Assembly (NCBI GenBank): GCA_002405525.1
Contig: DHLY01000009.1
Location: forward strand, 64,115-100,339
Reading direction: 5' to 3'
Source of the DNA: Proteobacteria bacterium UBA4656
Lineage (GTDB): Bacteria; Pseudomonadota; Gammaproteobacteria; Xanthomonadales; Ahniellaceae
Length of the DNA: 36,225 bases
The position numbers were made by a program, and so were the translations under genes. The notes below the pieces were generated by a model that saw only the letters and a list, made by a program, of their open reading frames with translations, was not told the DNA's origin and ran no database searches. Shown one piece after another: positions 1-8,199 of the stretch (positions are counted from its first letter, which is position 1; each line of letters begins with the position of its first letter).

Positions 1-503
1 GCATCGTCTGGGGCTTCGTCGGCAGTGACAGCGCGCGCTTCGCGCGTTTCCTCGCCGGGCCCTCGCGGGTGGCCGGCTACGCGCCTACGCTGGCCCGGCG
101 CGAGCCGTCGGCGCACGCCGGCCACAATCCGCTCGGCGGCTGGGCGGTGGCGGCGATGCTTTCGGTGCTGCTCATGCAGTCGGTGACCGGGCTGTTCGCC
201 AACGACGATATCTCGCTGTACGGCCCGCTGTCGGAGCGCGTGAGCGCCGACACCGCGGGCCAGTTGACCTCGATCCACAAATCGCTGACCGACGTGCTGG
301 TGGTCCTGATCGGTCTGCACCTGACGGCGGTGACGTGGTACTCAGTCTGGAAACGCGAGCGGCTGGTGCCGGCGATGTTCACCGGTCGCAAGGCACTTGC
401 GGCCGAACCCGCGGTCCGTTTTGCCGGACACGGGCGCGCGCTGCTGGTGTTCGCGGCCTGCTCCGGCGTGGTGTGGGCGGTGGTGGAGTTCGGGTCGCGG
501 TGA
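1..503 (+). CDS. Cytochrome b561-type membrane protein, 5' truncated by window edge
   Basis: The reading frame is open from base 3 to the stop at 501-503, so the true start lies left of the window; the GTG at 69 is internal. The visible C-terminal part begins with IVWGFVGSDSARFARFL, the conserved loop that precedes the last helices of bacterial cytochrome b561 (Ni/Fe-hydrogenase b-type) proteins. It continues with a helix near GGWAVAAMLSVLLMQSVTG, a helix with histidines (SIHKSLTDVLVVLIGLHLTAV) that would ligate haem b, and a final C-terminal helix. The family carries electrons in the inner membrane between quinol and a c-type cytochrome. It converges on a cytochrome c' gene, a likely functional partner since the two are often neighbours. 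The family call is strong; the physiological partner is inferred. Confidence 0.85.
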   Translation, partial: IVWGFVGSDSARFARFLAGPSRVAGYAPTLARREPSAHAGHNPLGGWAVAAMLSVLLMQSVTGLFANDDISLYGPLSERVSADTAGQLTSIHKSLTDVLVVLIGLHLTAVTWYSVWKRERLVPAMFTGRKALAAEPAVRFAGHGRALLVFAACSGVVWAVVEFGSR

Positions 504-520
504 AGCGGGGGGCGGCCCGG

Positions 521-544
521 GGTCCGGGCCTCAGGGCCCGGACC
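521..544. terminator. GC-rich hairpin between convergent cytochrome genes
   Basis: A perfect 10-bp inverted repeat (GGTCCGGGCC / GGCCCGGACC) with a TCAG loop lies 17 nt after the b561 stop and 69 nt before the cytochrome c' stop. There is no U-tract, so it is either a U-less transcription-termination or 3'-end stabilising hairpin, probably serving both convergent genes. Confidence 0.5.
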
Positions 545-613
545 GGCGACGCGGCCACGACCGCGCCGAGCGCGGCTTCGCTCGCCCGGCGGCGGCGGAC
601 GATGCCCCGCTGC

Positions 614-1069
614 TCAGTCGGCCTTGTACTCGTCGTGGCAGGCCTTGCAGGTGCCACCCGTCTTCGAAAACTGCGCCTTGATCGCGTCCTGGTCACCGCC
701 GCGGGCGGCTGCCGCAAGGGCGGCCGCTTCGCGGCGGAAGTCGTCCATCTTGGCGTCGAAATCGGCGCGATTGGTCCAGATCTCCGGTTTGGCGTCCGTG
801 GCCGCGCCGGTGTCCGAACCTGGCGGGAAGCCTTCGTCGGTCATCTGGCTCAATTGCGCCACGCGCTCCGCACGGCGCGTGAATTCGGCAGCGTCCCAGG
901 GGCGTCGTTCGCGCACCATGTCACCGAGCCCGCCGAAGTTCCAGCCGATGAGACCGAACACGCTTTGCCGGTAGCCGATCACGCGGTCGGGTGGCGGCGC
1001 ACCCTGCGCGTACACGGCGGAGGCGGCGGCGAGCAGGCAGGCGGCGAGTGCGGTGCGGGAAGCGGTCAT
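614..1069 (-). CDS. Cytochrome c' (periplasmic c-type haem protein)
   Basis: This is a 151-residue protein. The start at 1069 is chosen because AGGAG lies 7 nt upstream and the product then begins with a clean signal peptide (MTASRTALAACLLAAASAVYA, cleavage after AYA-like residues). The only haem-binding motif, CKACH, sits almost at the C-terminus (C141, C144, H145), the hallmark of class II cytochrome c' four-helix bundles. Length fits the family. Cytochromes c' are periplasmic five-coordinate haem proteins implicated in NO binding or electron transfer. The gene faces a cytochrome b561 gene across a 10-bp hairpin, which suggests shared redox function. A longer in-frame extension upstream has no signal peptide and is not credible. 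Confidence 0.92.
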   Translation of the reverse strand: MTASRTALAACLLAAASAVYAQGAPPPDRVIGYRQSVFGLIGWNFGGLGDMVRERRPWDAAEFTRRAERVAQLSQMTDEGFPPGSDTGAATDAKPEIWTNRADFDAKMDDFRREAAALAAAARGGDQDAIKAQFSKTGGTCKACHDEYKAD

Positions 1070-1233
1070 GACGTGGCTCCTGGACGGGGGAGGCCCAGTG
1101 TAGGGTCGAGCGCCCGGTGGGGTGCAAGGGGGCTGGCGTCGGTTCGGCGCGGCGCGACGCTCGCTCCGGCGCGTGGCTCCCGAGCCGTCGTCCCGTCCGG
1201 GGGCGGCGCGCGAGGGAAGCTGCGCGCCGCGGA

Positions 1234-2241
1234 TCAGTGGTCGCGGTCGATGGCGTAGCGTGCCAGCGTGGCCAGTGCGTCGGCCCATGGTGAGCGCGGC
1301 AGCGCCGCCAGCGCGGCTTCGGCGCGGTCGGCATGCAGGCGTGCGCACCGGCGCGCGTACTCGACCGAGCCTGCAGCGTGGATCGCCGCCACGATTTCGG
1401 GCAGGGCGCCGACGTCGCCGGCTTCGATCGCGGCGCGGATGCGGTCGGCGGCCGGCGGCGCGGCGTGCGCCAGCGCGTGGATCACCGGCAGGGTGGCCTT
1501 GCCCTCGGCGAGGTCGTCGCCGAGATTCTTGCCCAACGCATGCGCGTCGGCCACGTAGTCGAGCACGTCGTCGGCGATCTGGAACGCGAAGCCGAGGTCG
1601 AGGCCGTAAGCGGCCATCGCCTCCTCCTGCTCGCGTGGCAGTCCGGCCAGGATGGCGCCGAGGCGGCCGGCGGCGGCGAACAGCACCGCGGTCTTGCGCT
1701 CGATCACGCGCCGGTAGGCGACCTCGTCGGTATCGGGATTGTTGAGGTGCATCAACTGCAGCACCTCGCCCTCGGCGATGGCGTTGGTGGTGTCGGCCAT
1801 GACCTGCATGATGCGCATGCGGTCGAGTTCGACCATCAGCTGGAAGGCCCGCGAGTAAAGGTAGTCGCCGACCAGGATGCTCGCCGCGTTGCCCCAGATG
1901 CTGTTGGCGGTGGATCGGCCGCGGCGCAGGTCGGACTCGTCGACCACGTCGTCGTGCAGCAGGGTGGCGGTATGGATGAACTCGACGATCGCGGCGGCCT
2001 GCAAGTGTTGCTCGCCGCGGTAGCCGGCCGCGCGCGCGGCGATCAGCACCAGCATCGGGCGCAGACGCTTGCCGCCGCCGGCGACGATGTGCTCGGCCAC
2101 CTGGTTGACCAGCAGCACGTTGGACGATAGGCGGCGGCGGATGAGCGCGTCGACCGCGTGCATGTCCGCTCCCGCCATGGCCTGCACCTCGGGGAACCGC
2201 GGCAAGGACGCTGGCGCGGACAGGGGGGAGGATGGGCGCAC
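1234..2241 (-). CDS. ispB: Octaprenyl/polyprenyl diphosphate synthase
   Basis: This trans-isoprenyl diphosphate synthase makes the polyprenyl tail of ubiquinone from FPP and IPP in the cytosol. Both Asp-rich metal/substrate motifs are intact: the first (DDVVD) at residues 97-101 and the second (DDVLD) at 224-228. The GGGKRLRPM motif is at 55-63. Length is 335 residues with the GTG start at 2241; E. coli IspB is 323. The GTG start is preferred because the N-terminal part ([12 protein letters not shown]) aligns with the E. coli N-terminus and because a perfect TATAAT lies 30-35 nt upstream. A start at the internal ATG (codon 22) would remove conserved residues. It is divergent from ssb; in many proteobacteria ispB is divergent from rplU-rpmA, so this neighbour is different. 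Confidence 0.95.
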   Translation of the reverse strand: MRPSSPLSAPASLPRFPEVQAMAGADMHAVDALIRRRLSSNVLLVNQVAEHIVAGGGKRLRPMLVLIAARAAGYRGEQHLQAAAIVEFIHTATLLHDDVVDESDLRRGRSTANSIWGNAASILVGDYLYSRAFQLMVELDRMRIMQVMADTTNAIAEGEVLQLMHLNNPDTDEVAYRRVIERKTAVLFAAAGRLGAILAGLPREQEEAMAAYGLDLGFAFQIADDVLDYVADAHALGKNLGDDLAEGKATLPVIHALAHAAPPAADRIRAAIEAGDVGALPEIVAAIHAAGSVEYARRCARLHADRAEAALAALPRSPWADALATLARYAIDRDH

Positions 2242-2270
2242 GGGGGGCCTGGGCGATGTCGAAGGCCGGG

Positions 2271-2325
2271 ATTATAGGCCTTGGCGGCGCCGCGGCGGCG
2301 TGCAGGGCGCAGGGGCCGCTATGCT
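2271..2325. promoter_or_regulatory. Divergent promoter region between ispB and ssb
   Basis: On the minus strand a perfect TATAAT (2276 to 2271) is placed to start transcription near 2264, about 22 nt before the ispB GTG. On the plus strand TATGCT (2320-2325) is a reasonable -10 for ssb, giving a leader of roughly 145 nt. No convincing -35 was found for either, which is common in this very GC-rich background. The hexamers stand out as the only A/T-rich words in the 236-bp gap. Confidence 0.5.
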
Positions 2326-2477
2326 ACCCTGCAGCCGCCGCCGGGCGCGGCCAGCAGCGCGCCGTTTTCCTACAGCGCGGCGCGTCTTCCGCCGCTGGTC
2401 GAGGGTGCCCCGGTGCGGTCAGATGGGCACCGCGGCCGCCGGCCGTCACCACCCCATACGCAGAGGAAACCAACGCC

Positions 2478-2972
2478 ATGGCACGAGGCGTCAACAAGGT
2501 CATCCTGGTCGGCACGCTCGGCGCCGATCCCGAAACCCGCTACACCGCCGGCGGCGGCGCGATCACCAAGATCCGCATCGCCACCAACGAGTCGTGGACG
2601 GACAAGCAGACCGGCCAGAAGCAGGAGCGCACCGAGTGGCATCGGGTGACGTTCTTCGGGCGCTTGGCCGAGATCTCCGGCGAATATCTCAAGAAGGGCC
2701 GCCAGGTCTACGTCGAAGGCTCGTTGCGCACCGACAAGTACACCGACAAGGACGGCATCGAGCGCTACAGCACCGACGTGATCGCCAACGAGATGCAGAT
2801 GCTCGGCGGGCCCGGCGGGGAGCGTGGCGAGGGCGGAGGCATGGAGCGTGCCCCGCGCAGCACCGGCGGCGAACGCGCGCAGCGCCCGCCGGCGCGCACC
2901 GGTGGCGGCGAGGCGCGACCGGCGCCAGCGCAGCAGGGCGGTGGGTTCGACGACGACGACATTCCGTTCTGA
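2478..2972 (+). CDS. ssb: Single-stranded DNA-binding protein
   Basis: This 164-residue SSB begins [19 protein letters not shown], with the classic OB fold over residues 1-112 ([41 protein letters not shown]). A Gly/Arg/Pro-rich linker follows, ending in the acidic tip DDDDIPF that recruits partner proteins. SSB coats single-stranded DNA during replication, recombination and repair. The start is the ATG at 2478, preceded by AGAGGAAA; the open frame extends upstream but without SSB homology. In gammaproteobacteria ssb often lies next to uvrA; here it sits between ispB and a DUF2238 gene instead. Confidence 0.97.
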   Translation: MARGVNKVILVGTLGADPETRYTAGGGAITKIRIATNESWTDKQTGQKQERTEWHRVTFFGRLAEISGEYLKKGRQVYVEGSLRTDKYTDKDGIERYSTDVIANEMQMLGGPGGERGEGGGMERAPRSTGGERAQRPPARTGGGEARPAPAQQGGGFDDDDIPF

Positions 2973-3023
2973 TCCTGGCCGCGGGGGAGCGGCTGCTCCG
3001 CACCCCGCAGCTGCCCGGTCGTC

Positions 3024-3665
3024 GTGCGCATCTCCAACGAAGCCCGCTTCCCGCTGCTACTGCTGGCCGTCTTCGCGGCGGTGCTCGTACTGCTTGGCAT
3101 CGAGCCGAAGTACCGCCAGGACTGGCTGCTGGAGAACGTGCTGGTGTTCATCGCGGTGCCGGCGCTGGCTCTGGCGTGGCGCGACCTGCGGTTCAGCCAT
3201 GCGGCCTACGCCTGCCTGTTCGCCTTCCTGCTGCTGCACCAGGTCGGTGCCCACTACACCTATTCGGAAGTGCCCTATGACGCGTGGTCGGTCGCCTTGA
3301 CCGGCCATTCGATCGACACGGCGCTTGGCTTCGAGCGCAATCACTACGATCGCGTGGTTCATTTCCTCTACGGCGTGCTGCTGATGCCCGCCACTGTGGA
3401 GTTGTTCCGTGCCAAGGCGCCGCCGAGCGGGGTATGGGAGATCCTGATGCCGGTATTCTTCCTCATGTCCCACTCGGTGCTTTACGAGATGATCGAGTGG
3501 CTCGCCTCCGAGGTTTTCGGCGGCGATCTGGGGCAGGCCTACCTTGGCACCCAGGGCGATGTGTGGGATGCGCAGAAGGACATGGCGCTGGCGGCTGCGG
3601 GCTCCCTGGTGGCCCGGCTGGCGTTGTGGGCGGCAGAATCGCGCGAGCCTCGCACGCGGGATTGA
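3024..3665 (+). CDS. DUF2238 inner-membrane protein (YjdF-like)
   Basis: This is a 213-residue polytopic membrane protein with about five to six hydrophobic segments. The conserved signatures of the DUF2238/YjdF family are visible: HYTYSEVPYD around residue 77, ERNHYDRVVHF around 105, and a Glu/Asp-containing helix (YEMIEWLASEVFG) followed by GTQGDVWDAQKDM. Family function is unknown. The conserved acidic and His residues inside the membrane suggest metal or proton chemistry, but that is inference. The predicted start is a GTG at 3024, 51 nt after the ssb stop; an alternative would be a start slightly downstream, but the N-terminus aligns well from here. It may be cotranscribed with ssb. Confidence 0.85.
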   Translation: MRISNEARFPLLLLAVFAAVLVLLGIEPKYRQDWLLENVLVFIAVPALALAWRDLRFSHAAYACLFAFLLLHQVGAHYTYSEVPYDAWSVALTGHSIDTALGFERNHYDRVVHFLYGVLLMPATVELFRAKAPPSGVWEILMPVFFLMSHSVLYEMIEWLASEVFGGDLGQAYLGTQGDVWDAQKDMALAAAGSLVARLALWAAESREPRTRD

Positions 3666-3736
3666 TCCCGGTCATGGCGCGCCGTGCGCGGTGCATGCAA
3701 TCTGGCCCCTCGCGGCGGGACCGCGTGGAGACCGAC

Positions 3737-4171
3737 ATGGCGACCTGGATTCTGGTGGCGGACGAGGGGCGCGCGCGCCTGCTCGAGGCGGAGCGTGCCG
3801 ACGGCGCGCTGGTGGAGCGACAGTCCTTCGTTCATGAGGAGGCGCGGCAGCACGCGCGCGACGTGGTCGCGGACCGCCTGCCGCGCGCGCATGAAAGCGT
3901 CGGCGGCGCGCGCCATGCGATCGAGCCCCGCACCGACCTGGAAACCGTGGAGGCCAGCCGTTTCGCGCGCGAACTGGCCGCCGTGCTGGAACAGGGGCGT
4001 ACGGCGGGGCGGTACCAGGGACTGGTCCTGGTGGCGCCGCCGCGGTTTCTCGGTGTTTTGCGGGGTACCCTGTCCGAGGGTGTGCTGCGGCACGTGACTG
4101 GCTCGCTGGACAAGGACGTGACCCGCGATCGGATCGACGCGATTGCGGAGCGCGTGCGCCCGATGCTCTGA
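3737..4171 (+). CDS. Host_attach-family protein (eRF1-like fold)
   Basis: This 144-residue soluble protein starts MATWILVADEGRARLLEAE, typical of the Host_attach family (PF10116, annotated as required for attachment to host cells after an Agrobacterium gene). Further family features are a central segment around HAIEPRTDLETVEASRFARELA and the pattern LVLVAPPRFLGVLR followed by DKDVT near the C-terminus. The family has been related to archaeal/eukaryotic release-factor-1-like domains, so a ribosome-linked role is possible; the attachment function should not be assumed. The ATG at 3737 was chosen because family homology begins there. It lies 71 nt after the DUF2238 stop and could be cotranscribed. 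Confidence 0.85.
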   Translation: MATWILVADEGRARLLEAERADGALVERQSFVHEEARQHARDVVADRLPRAHESVGGARHAIEPRTDLETVEASRFARELAAVLEQGRTAGRYQGLVLVAPPRFLGVLRGTLSEGVLRHVTGSLDKDVTRDRIDAIAERVRPML

Positions 4172-4400
4172 TCCGGGCCGGGCGCCGCCGCCCGCACGTC
4201 TGCGACGAGCTCGCGGTCGCGGCGATGCGCCCGCCCGGCGGCCGCGCGGGTCGAGGAGGGACCGCGGCCGGGAGCGGGCGCAGCGACGGGGATTCGGGAC
4301 GCCCCGCCCCAGACCGATGGCCGTCTCGGCGCCAGTCCGATCGACGAGGTCCCGCGGCGTTGGCGGACCGCCGCGCAGGGCGCTGCCGGGCCACATCGAT

Positions 4401-5732
4401 TCACTCCGATTCCGCATTGCCCTGGCAGAGATGGCGGTTGAACCAGTCTGCCGCCGCCGCGGCGACCTCCTCCAGCGCACCGGGCTCCTCGAACAGATGG
4501 CTTGCATCGGGCACGATGCGCATTTCCGCCGGCCCACCGGCCGCCGCGAGCGCCTGCCGGTTCAGCGAGAGCACCTCGTGGTCCGCGCCGCCGACCAGCA
4601 GCAGCAGCGGGGCGCGCAGCTGCGCCAGCGCCTGCGGCGACGCGAGGTCGGGCCGGCCGCCCCGGGAAACCACCGCGGCCACCGGTATCGCCGGATCGGC
4701 GGCTGCTTCGATCGCCGCCGCCGCGCCGGTGCTGGCGCCGAACAGTCCGACCGGCAGCCCGCACAAGGCCGGCTGCGACTGCGCCCAGGCCAGCGCGCCG
4801 CGCACGCGGCGCGAGAGCAGGCCGATGTCGAAGCGCTGCGCCGCGAACCGGTCCTCCGTCGGCGTCAGCAGGTCGAGCAGCAGCGTGGCGAGCCGCCGCC
4901 GCTGCAGCACGGCGGCGACCCGGCGGTTGCGCGGACTCAGCCGACTGCTGCCGCTGCCGTGGGCGAATACCACCAGGCCGCGGGCATCGTCCGGCAGCGC
5001 GAGATCCCCGTCCAGCACGACATCATCGAGCGCGATGCGCACCGGGCCCCCCGCGTCGTGGTCGGCGGGCGCGGGACGGTCGGTGTCGGCATCGACCGGC
5101 TCGTCCTCGAGGCAGGCCGCGACGGCGTCGTCGGACACCTGCTCGAAATGCCGGTACCAGGATCCGACTGTGTCGAAGGCGCGCGGCGCATGCAGGCAGG
5201 CAATCTCGTCGCAGTGTGCCTGGATCTCCGCCAGCGAATCCGCCGCCGCCACCGGCACCGCACAGACCAGCCATGCGGGCCGCCGCCGCCGCACCGCATC
5301 GAGCGCCACCCGCATGGTGGCACCGGTGGCGAGGCCGTCGTCGACCACGATCACCGTGCGGCCTGCCGGGTCGCACGACGCACGGCCCGGCGACCAGCGT
5401 GCTCGGCGGGTGCGCATGGTGCGGCGCTCGGCGGCGATCGCGCGCGCGAGGTAGCCCGGATCGGCGCCCGCCGCCGCGGCATGCGTTGCGACCCAGGCGT
5501 GGCCTGACTCGTCCACCGCGCCGACCGCGAACTCCGGATTGTCGGGTGCGCCGAGCTTGCGCACCATCACCACGTCGAAATCCGCGCCCAGTAGGCGTGC
5601 GATCTCGCGGCCCATCGGCACCGCCCCGCGCGGGATGGCCAGCACCAGCGGATGGCGGTCGCGCAGGTGAGCCAGCGCCGGCGCCAGCTGCGCGGCGGCG
5701 TCCAGGCGATCGGCGAACGGCAGGCGCAGCAT
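4401..5732 (-). CDS. Phosphoribosyltransferase / alpha-beta hydrolase fusion protein
   Basis: This 443-residue two-domain protein has an N-terminal type I phosphoribosyltransferase fold (residues 1-215) that carries the PRPP loop VVDDGLATGATM at 129-140 and the upstream GAVPMGREIA and VRKLGAP segments. The C-terminal dienelactone-hydrolase-like alpha/beta hydrolase (about 230-443) has the nucleophile elbow GASTG (Ser334), probable Asp384 in GGADHEV and His412 in DASHLFE. Such fusions recur in bacteria, often near stress genes; the substrate is unknown. Two starts are possible: TTG at 5816, which would overlap motB by 4 nt, or the ATG at 5732. The ATG is used because PRTase homology starts there. 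It lies downstream of motA-motB on the same strand. Confidence 0.85.
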   Translation of the reverse strand: MLRLPFADRLDAAAQLAPALAHLRDRHPLVLAIPRGAVPMGREIARLLGADFDVVMVRKLGAPDNPEFAVGAVDESGHAWVATHAAAAGADPGYLARAIAAERRTMRTRRARWSPGRASCDPAGRTVIVVDDGLATGATMRVALDAVRRRRPAWLVCAVPVAAADSLAEIQAHCDEIACLHAPRAFDTVGSWYRHFEQVSDDAVAACLEDEPVDADTDRPAPADHDAGGPVRIALDDVVLDGDLALPDDARGLVVFAHGSGSSRLSPRNRRVAAVLQRRRLATLLLDLLTPTEDRFAAQRFDIGLLSRRVRGALAWAQSQPALCGLPVGLFGASTGAAAAIEAAADPAIPVAAVVSRGGRPDLASPQALAQLRAPLLLLVGGADHEVLSLNRQALAAAGGPAEMRIVPDASHLFEEPGALEEVAAAAADWFNRHLCQGNAESE

Positions 5733-5812
5733 CCATCCGACCCTCGCGCCGGTCCGGGGCGGCGCGTCGAAGGCAGTGGAACGCGCCCGACCGCGGTCGG
5801 TCTTGACCGCGG

Positions 5813-6838
5813 TCAATCCGCAGCAGCGGACGCTAGGGAAACCTGCGCACCCGCGCCGGCCGGCGTCGCCGCCGCCCCGGCCGAGGGCGCTGCCTCCGCG
5901 CCTTCGCTGCCGCCAGTGCCGTCGGGGTCGCTTTCCTCCGGGGCAGATGGGCCGTCGATGTCGTACTCGTCGAGTTCCTTGGCCTGATCCTCGGCCGCCT
6001 GGTTGAGCAGGATGATGCTGATCCGACGGTTGATCGGGTTGGACGGGTTGGCCTTGTCGAACAGCGTGGTCGAGGCCAGGCCCACGACGCGGGCGAACTT
6101 GGCGTCGCCGAGGCCGCCGCCTATCAACGCGCGGCGCGCTGCGTTGGCGCGGTCGGCGGACAGTTCCCAGTTGGTGTAGCCGGCATCGCCGCGGCCGAAC
6201 GGGGTGATGTCGGTATGCCCGGTGAGCGCGATCCGGTTCGGCACCCGGTCGAGGTACTCGGCGAGTTCGTCGAGGATCTCGACGGTGTAGGGTTGCATGC
6301 GGAACGAGCCGGAATCGAACATCGGCCGGTTGTGGCGGTCGACGATTTGCACCCGCAGCCCCTCCGGCGTGATGTCGATCAGCAGCTGGTCCTTGAATGG
6401 CGCCAGCGCCTGGCTGGAGTCGATCGCGGCTTCCAGCTCGCGCTTCAGCGCCTCCAGTCGCCGGCTGTCCGCGTCCGCCATGGCCTTGCGGGTCTCGTCT
6501 TCGGTCAGCTCGCGGGCCTTGCCGTCGCCCTGGCCCGGTTTCGAATCCGCCTCCTCGAAGACGCGCACCATCTTGTCAGCGGCGCCGCCGGGCCCCATCA
6601 CCCCCGGCATCATCGTGGCCGCGGTTCCCTCGACCATCGACGGACTCTTGAAATAGTCGGCGATTCCGCCCAGCACCTCCTGCGGCTGGGTCGTGACCAG
6701 CCACATGACGAGGAAGAAGGCCATCATCGCGGTCACGAAGTCTGCGTAGGCGACCTTCCAGGCGCCGCCGTGGTGGCCGTAGCCGGCCACCTTCTTCTTG
6801 ACGACGATGATCGGCGGCAGTTCGCCGTTGGCGCTCAT
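5813..6838 (-). CDS. motB: Flagellar motor stator protein MotB
   Basis: This 341-residue stator subunit has a basic N-terminus (KKKVAGYGHHGG), a single membrane helix with the proton-carrying Asp33 (YADFVTAMMAFFLVMWL), a plug/linker rich in acidic and Gly residues, and a C-terminal OmpA-like peptidoglycan-binding domain (TGHTDITPFGR, NWELSADRANAARR, NPINRRISIIL). After the OmpA domain comes an acidic/Ala-rich tail of about 55 residues. With MotA it forms the ion channel that drives flagellar rotation. It begins 25 nt after motA. The Asp33 region fits a proton-type MotB rather than a sodium PomB. Confidence 0.96.
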   Translation of the reverse strand: MSANGELPPIIVVKKKVAGYGHHGGAWKVAYADFVTAMMAFFLVMWLVTTQPQEVLGGIADYFKSPSMVEGTAATMMPGVMGPGGAADKMVRVFEEADSKPGQGDGKARELTEDETRKAMADADSRRLEALKRELEAAIDSSQALAPFKDQLLIDITPEGLRVQIVDRHNRPMFDSGSFRMQPYTVEILDELAEYLDRVPNRIALTGHTDITPFGRGDAGYTNWELSADRANAARRALIGGGLGDAKFARVVGLASTTLFDKANPSNPINRRISIILLNQAAEDQAKELDEYDIDGPSAPEESDPDGTGGSEGAEAAPSAGAAATPAGAGAQVSLASAAAD

Positions 6839-6863
6839 GGCTCGTCGGCTCCGTCGGCGTGCG

Positions 6864-7748
6864 TCAGCGCGCGGCCTTCAGTTCGGACTCGAGGTCGGCG
6901 AAGGACGGGCGGATTCCGGAGAGCAGCTGCTTGCGCGCGAATTCGAGTGCCACCTGGGGCGCATAACCGCGCACTGTCGACAGCAGGGCGATCTTGACGA
7001 TGTCCAGCGGCTTGGCGTCCTCGTGCGCGCGCTGCTCCATCGCGGCGGCCAACGGGCCGACGAAGCCGTAACCGAGGAGGATGCCGAGGAAGGTCCCGAC
7101 CAGGGCGGCGGCCACCTTGGCGCCGACCACCGACGGCGGCGCGGAGCCGACCACGCTCATCACCTTCACGATGCCCAGCACCGCTGCCACGATGCCGAAC
7201 GCCGGCAAGGCGTCGGCCACCTTCTGCAGCGCATGGGCGGGCGCGGCAGCCTCGTGGTGGTGGGTTTCCAGTTCGGCTTCCAGCACCGCCTCCAGCTCGT
7301 GCGCGGCCATATTGCCGCCGATCATCAGGCGCAGGCAGTCGGTCATGAAGTCGACCAGGTGGTGGTCGGCCAGCACTTTCGGATATTTCTGGAAGATCGG
7401 ACTGTCTGCGGGGCTGTCGACGTGCGATTCGATCGCCATCAGCCCGTCCTTGCGCATCTTCATCAGCAGTTCGTAGAGCAGCTTGAGCAACTGGATGTAT
7501 TCCTCCCGCCCGAACCGCGGAGCCTTGAGCAGGGCCAGCGACGCCGCCATCGCGGCCTTGGCGGTCGTCATGCTGTTGGCGGCGATGAATGCGCCCAGCG
7601 CGCCGCCACCGATGATCAGCATCTCGATCGCGGCCGGCTCGACGAGCGCCATCAAGTGACCGCCGGCGATCAGATAACCGCCGAAAACGCAGCCGACGAC
7701 CATGATGAATCCGACGATGATCAGCACCTTTCGCTCCTCGACCGGCAT
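6864..7748 (-). CDS. motA: Flagellar motor stator protein MotA
   Basis: This 294-residue inner-membrane protein has the four-helix MotA plan. Helices lie at about 8-28 and 40-58, then comes the long cytoplasmic torque loop with conserved Arg and Glu (LLYELLMKMRKDGLMAIESH, PIFQKYP), and the two C-terminal helices follow (LPAFGIVAAVLGIVKVM and AAALVGTFLGILLGYGFVGPLA). Residues at these helices line the proton path with MotB Asp33. An ATG at 7748 is used. It is preceded by a 106-residue gene 18 nt upstream and followed by motB, so the three form one cluster. Length matches the ~285-295 residue family norm. Confidence 0.96.
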   Translation of the reverse strand: MPVEERKVLIIVGFIMVVGCVFGGYLIAGGHLMALVEPAAIEMLIIGGGALGAFIAANSMTTAKAAMAASLALLKAPRFGREEYIQLLKLLYELLMKMRKDGLMAIESHVDSPADSPIFQKYPKVLADHHLVDFMTDCLRLMIGGNMAAHELEAVLEAELETHHHEAAAPAHALQKVADALPAFGIVAAVLGIVKVMSVVGSAPPSVVGAKVAAALVGTFLGILLGYGFVGPLAAAMEQRAHEDAKPLDIVKIALLSTVRGYAPQVALEFARKQLLSGIRPSFADLESELKAAR

Positions 7749-7766
7749 CCGCGCCGGCGCTCGCGT

Positions 7767-8087
7767 TCAGCCGATGTCCACATATCCGCGCTCGACCGCG
7801 CGCTCGAGAGCGGCGAAGGCATCGCGGGCCTCGGCGAAGGCGCGGCGCCGCAGTCGAAGCGATTCGACGGCCTGCACCTGGTCCGGGGCGCTCTCCGTGG
7901 CCAGCGCCTCGGCGAGGTAGTCGGCGCGCAGCCGCGCCACGAAAGTGGCGAAGGTGACGAAACGTTGGCGGTCGAGGTCCGGGATGCGCTCGTGGATGAT
8001 CCGCCGATTGGCGTCGCGGATCGCCATTTCCACTTCGCTGAGGAAACGCTGCTGCTTGCGCAGCCGCGCGCTGTCGTCGTCGAACAC
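7767..8087 (-). CDS. Small helical protein of unknown function, first gene of the mot cluster
   Basis: The 106-residue product begins at a GTG (8087) preceded by GGAGG with a 6-7 nt spacing; longer in-frame extensions are low-complexity and lack a ribosome site. The sequence is charged and Ala/Arg-rich and appears all-helical (RLRKQQRFLSEVEMAIRDAN, RLRADYLAEALATESA, LRLRRRAFAEARDAFAALER), with no membrane segment or signal peptide. It resembles no family I can name. Because it lies 18 nt upstream of motA and motB on the same strand, a role in motor assembly or flagellar control is the obvious hypothesis, but nothing in the sequence proves it. Confidence 0.75.
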   Translation of the reverse strand: MFDDDSARLRKQQRFLSEVEMAIRDANRRIIHERIPDLDRQRFVTFATFVARLRADYLAEALATESAPDQVQAVESLRLRRRAFAEARDAFAALERAVERGYVDIG

Positions 8088-8133
8088 ATTGCACCTCCAC
8101 GGCGGCCGTCGGCCGCTGTCCCGGCGCCTGCCT

Positions 8134-8148
8134 TCAAGAGCGGTGCCA
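8134..8148 (-). promoter_or_regulatory. Possible sigma54-type -24/-12 promoter for the mot cluster
   Basis: The minus strand reads TGGCACCGCTCTTGA. This matches the -24 block TGGCAC, 5-nt spacing, and TTG of the -12 block, with GA in place of the consensus GC. It would give a leader of about 35 nt before the GTG of the 106-residue gene. Flagellar genes of this group are often RpoN-dependent. The -12 mismatch makes this tentative. Confidence 0.3.
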
Positions 8149-8164
8149 GCCCCGCGGCGGACTG

Positions 8165-8199
8165 GTGACGCCGGGCGCGTCCGCGGCGATAATCCGGCG
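8165..8199 (+). promoter_or_regulatory. Leaderless-type promoter of rmlB
   Basis: GATAAT at 8188-8193 is a good -10, with GTGACG (8165-8170, 4 of 6 matches) 17 nt upstream. Exactly 6 nt separate the -10 hexamer from the ATG at 8200, so transcription would begin at or next to the start codon. There is no Shine-Dalgarno sequence. Confidence 0.6.

Noticed and set aside
4172..4400. Possible small gene between the convergent Host_attach and PRTase/hydrolase genes
   Set aside because: All frames here are low-complexity Arg/Pro/Gly sequence without a ribosome site; nothing supports a gene.
8183..8193. Sigma28 (FliA) -10 like element GGCGATAA at the rfbB promoter
   Set aside because: No TAAA-type -35 is present at 15 nt, and the orientation is toward rfbB rather than the mot genes.
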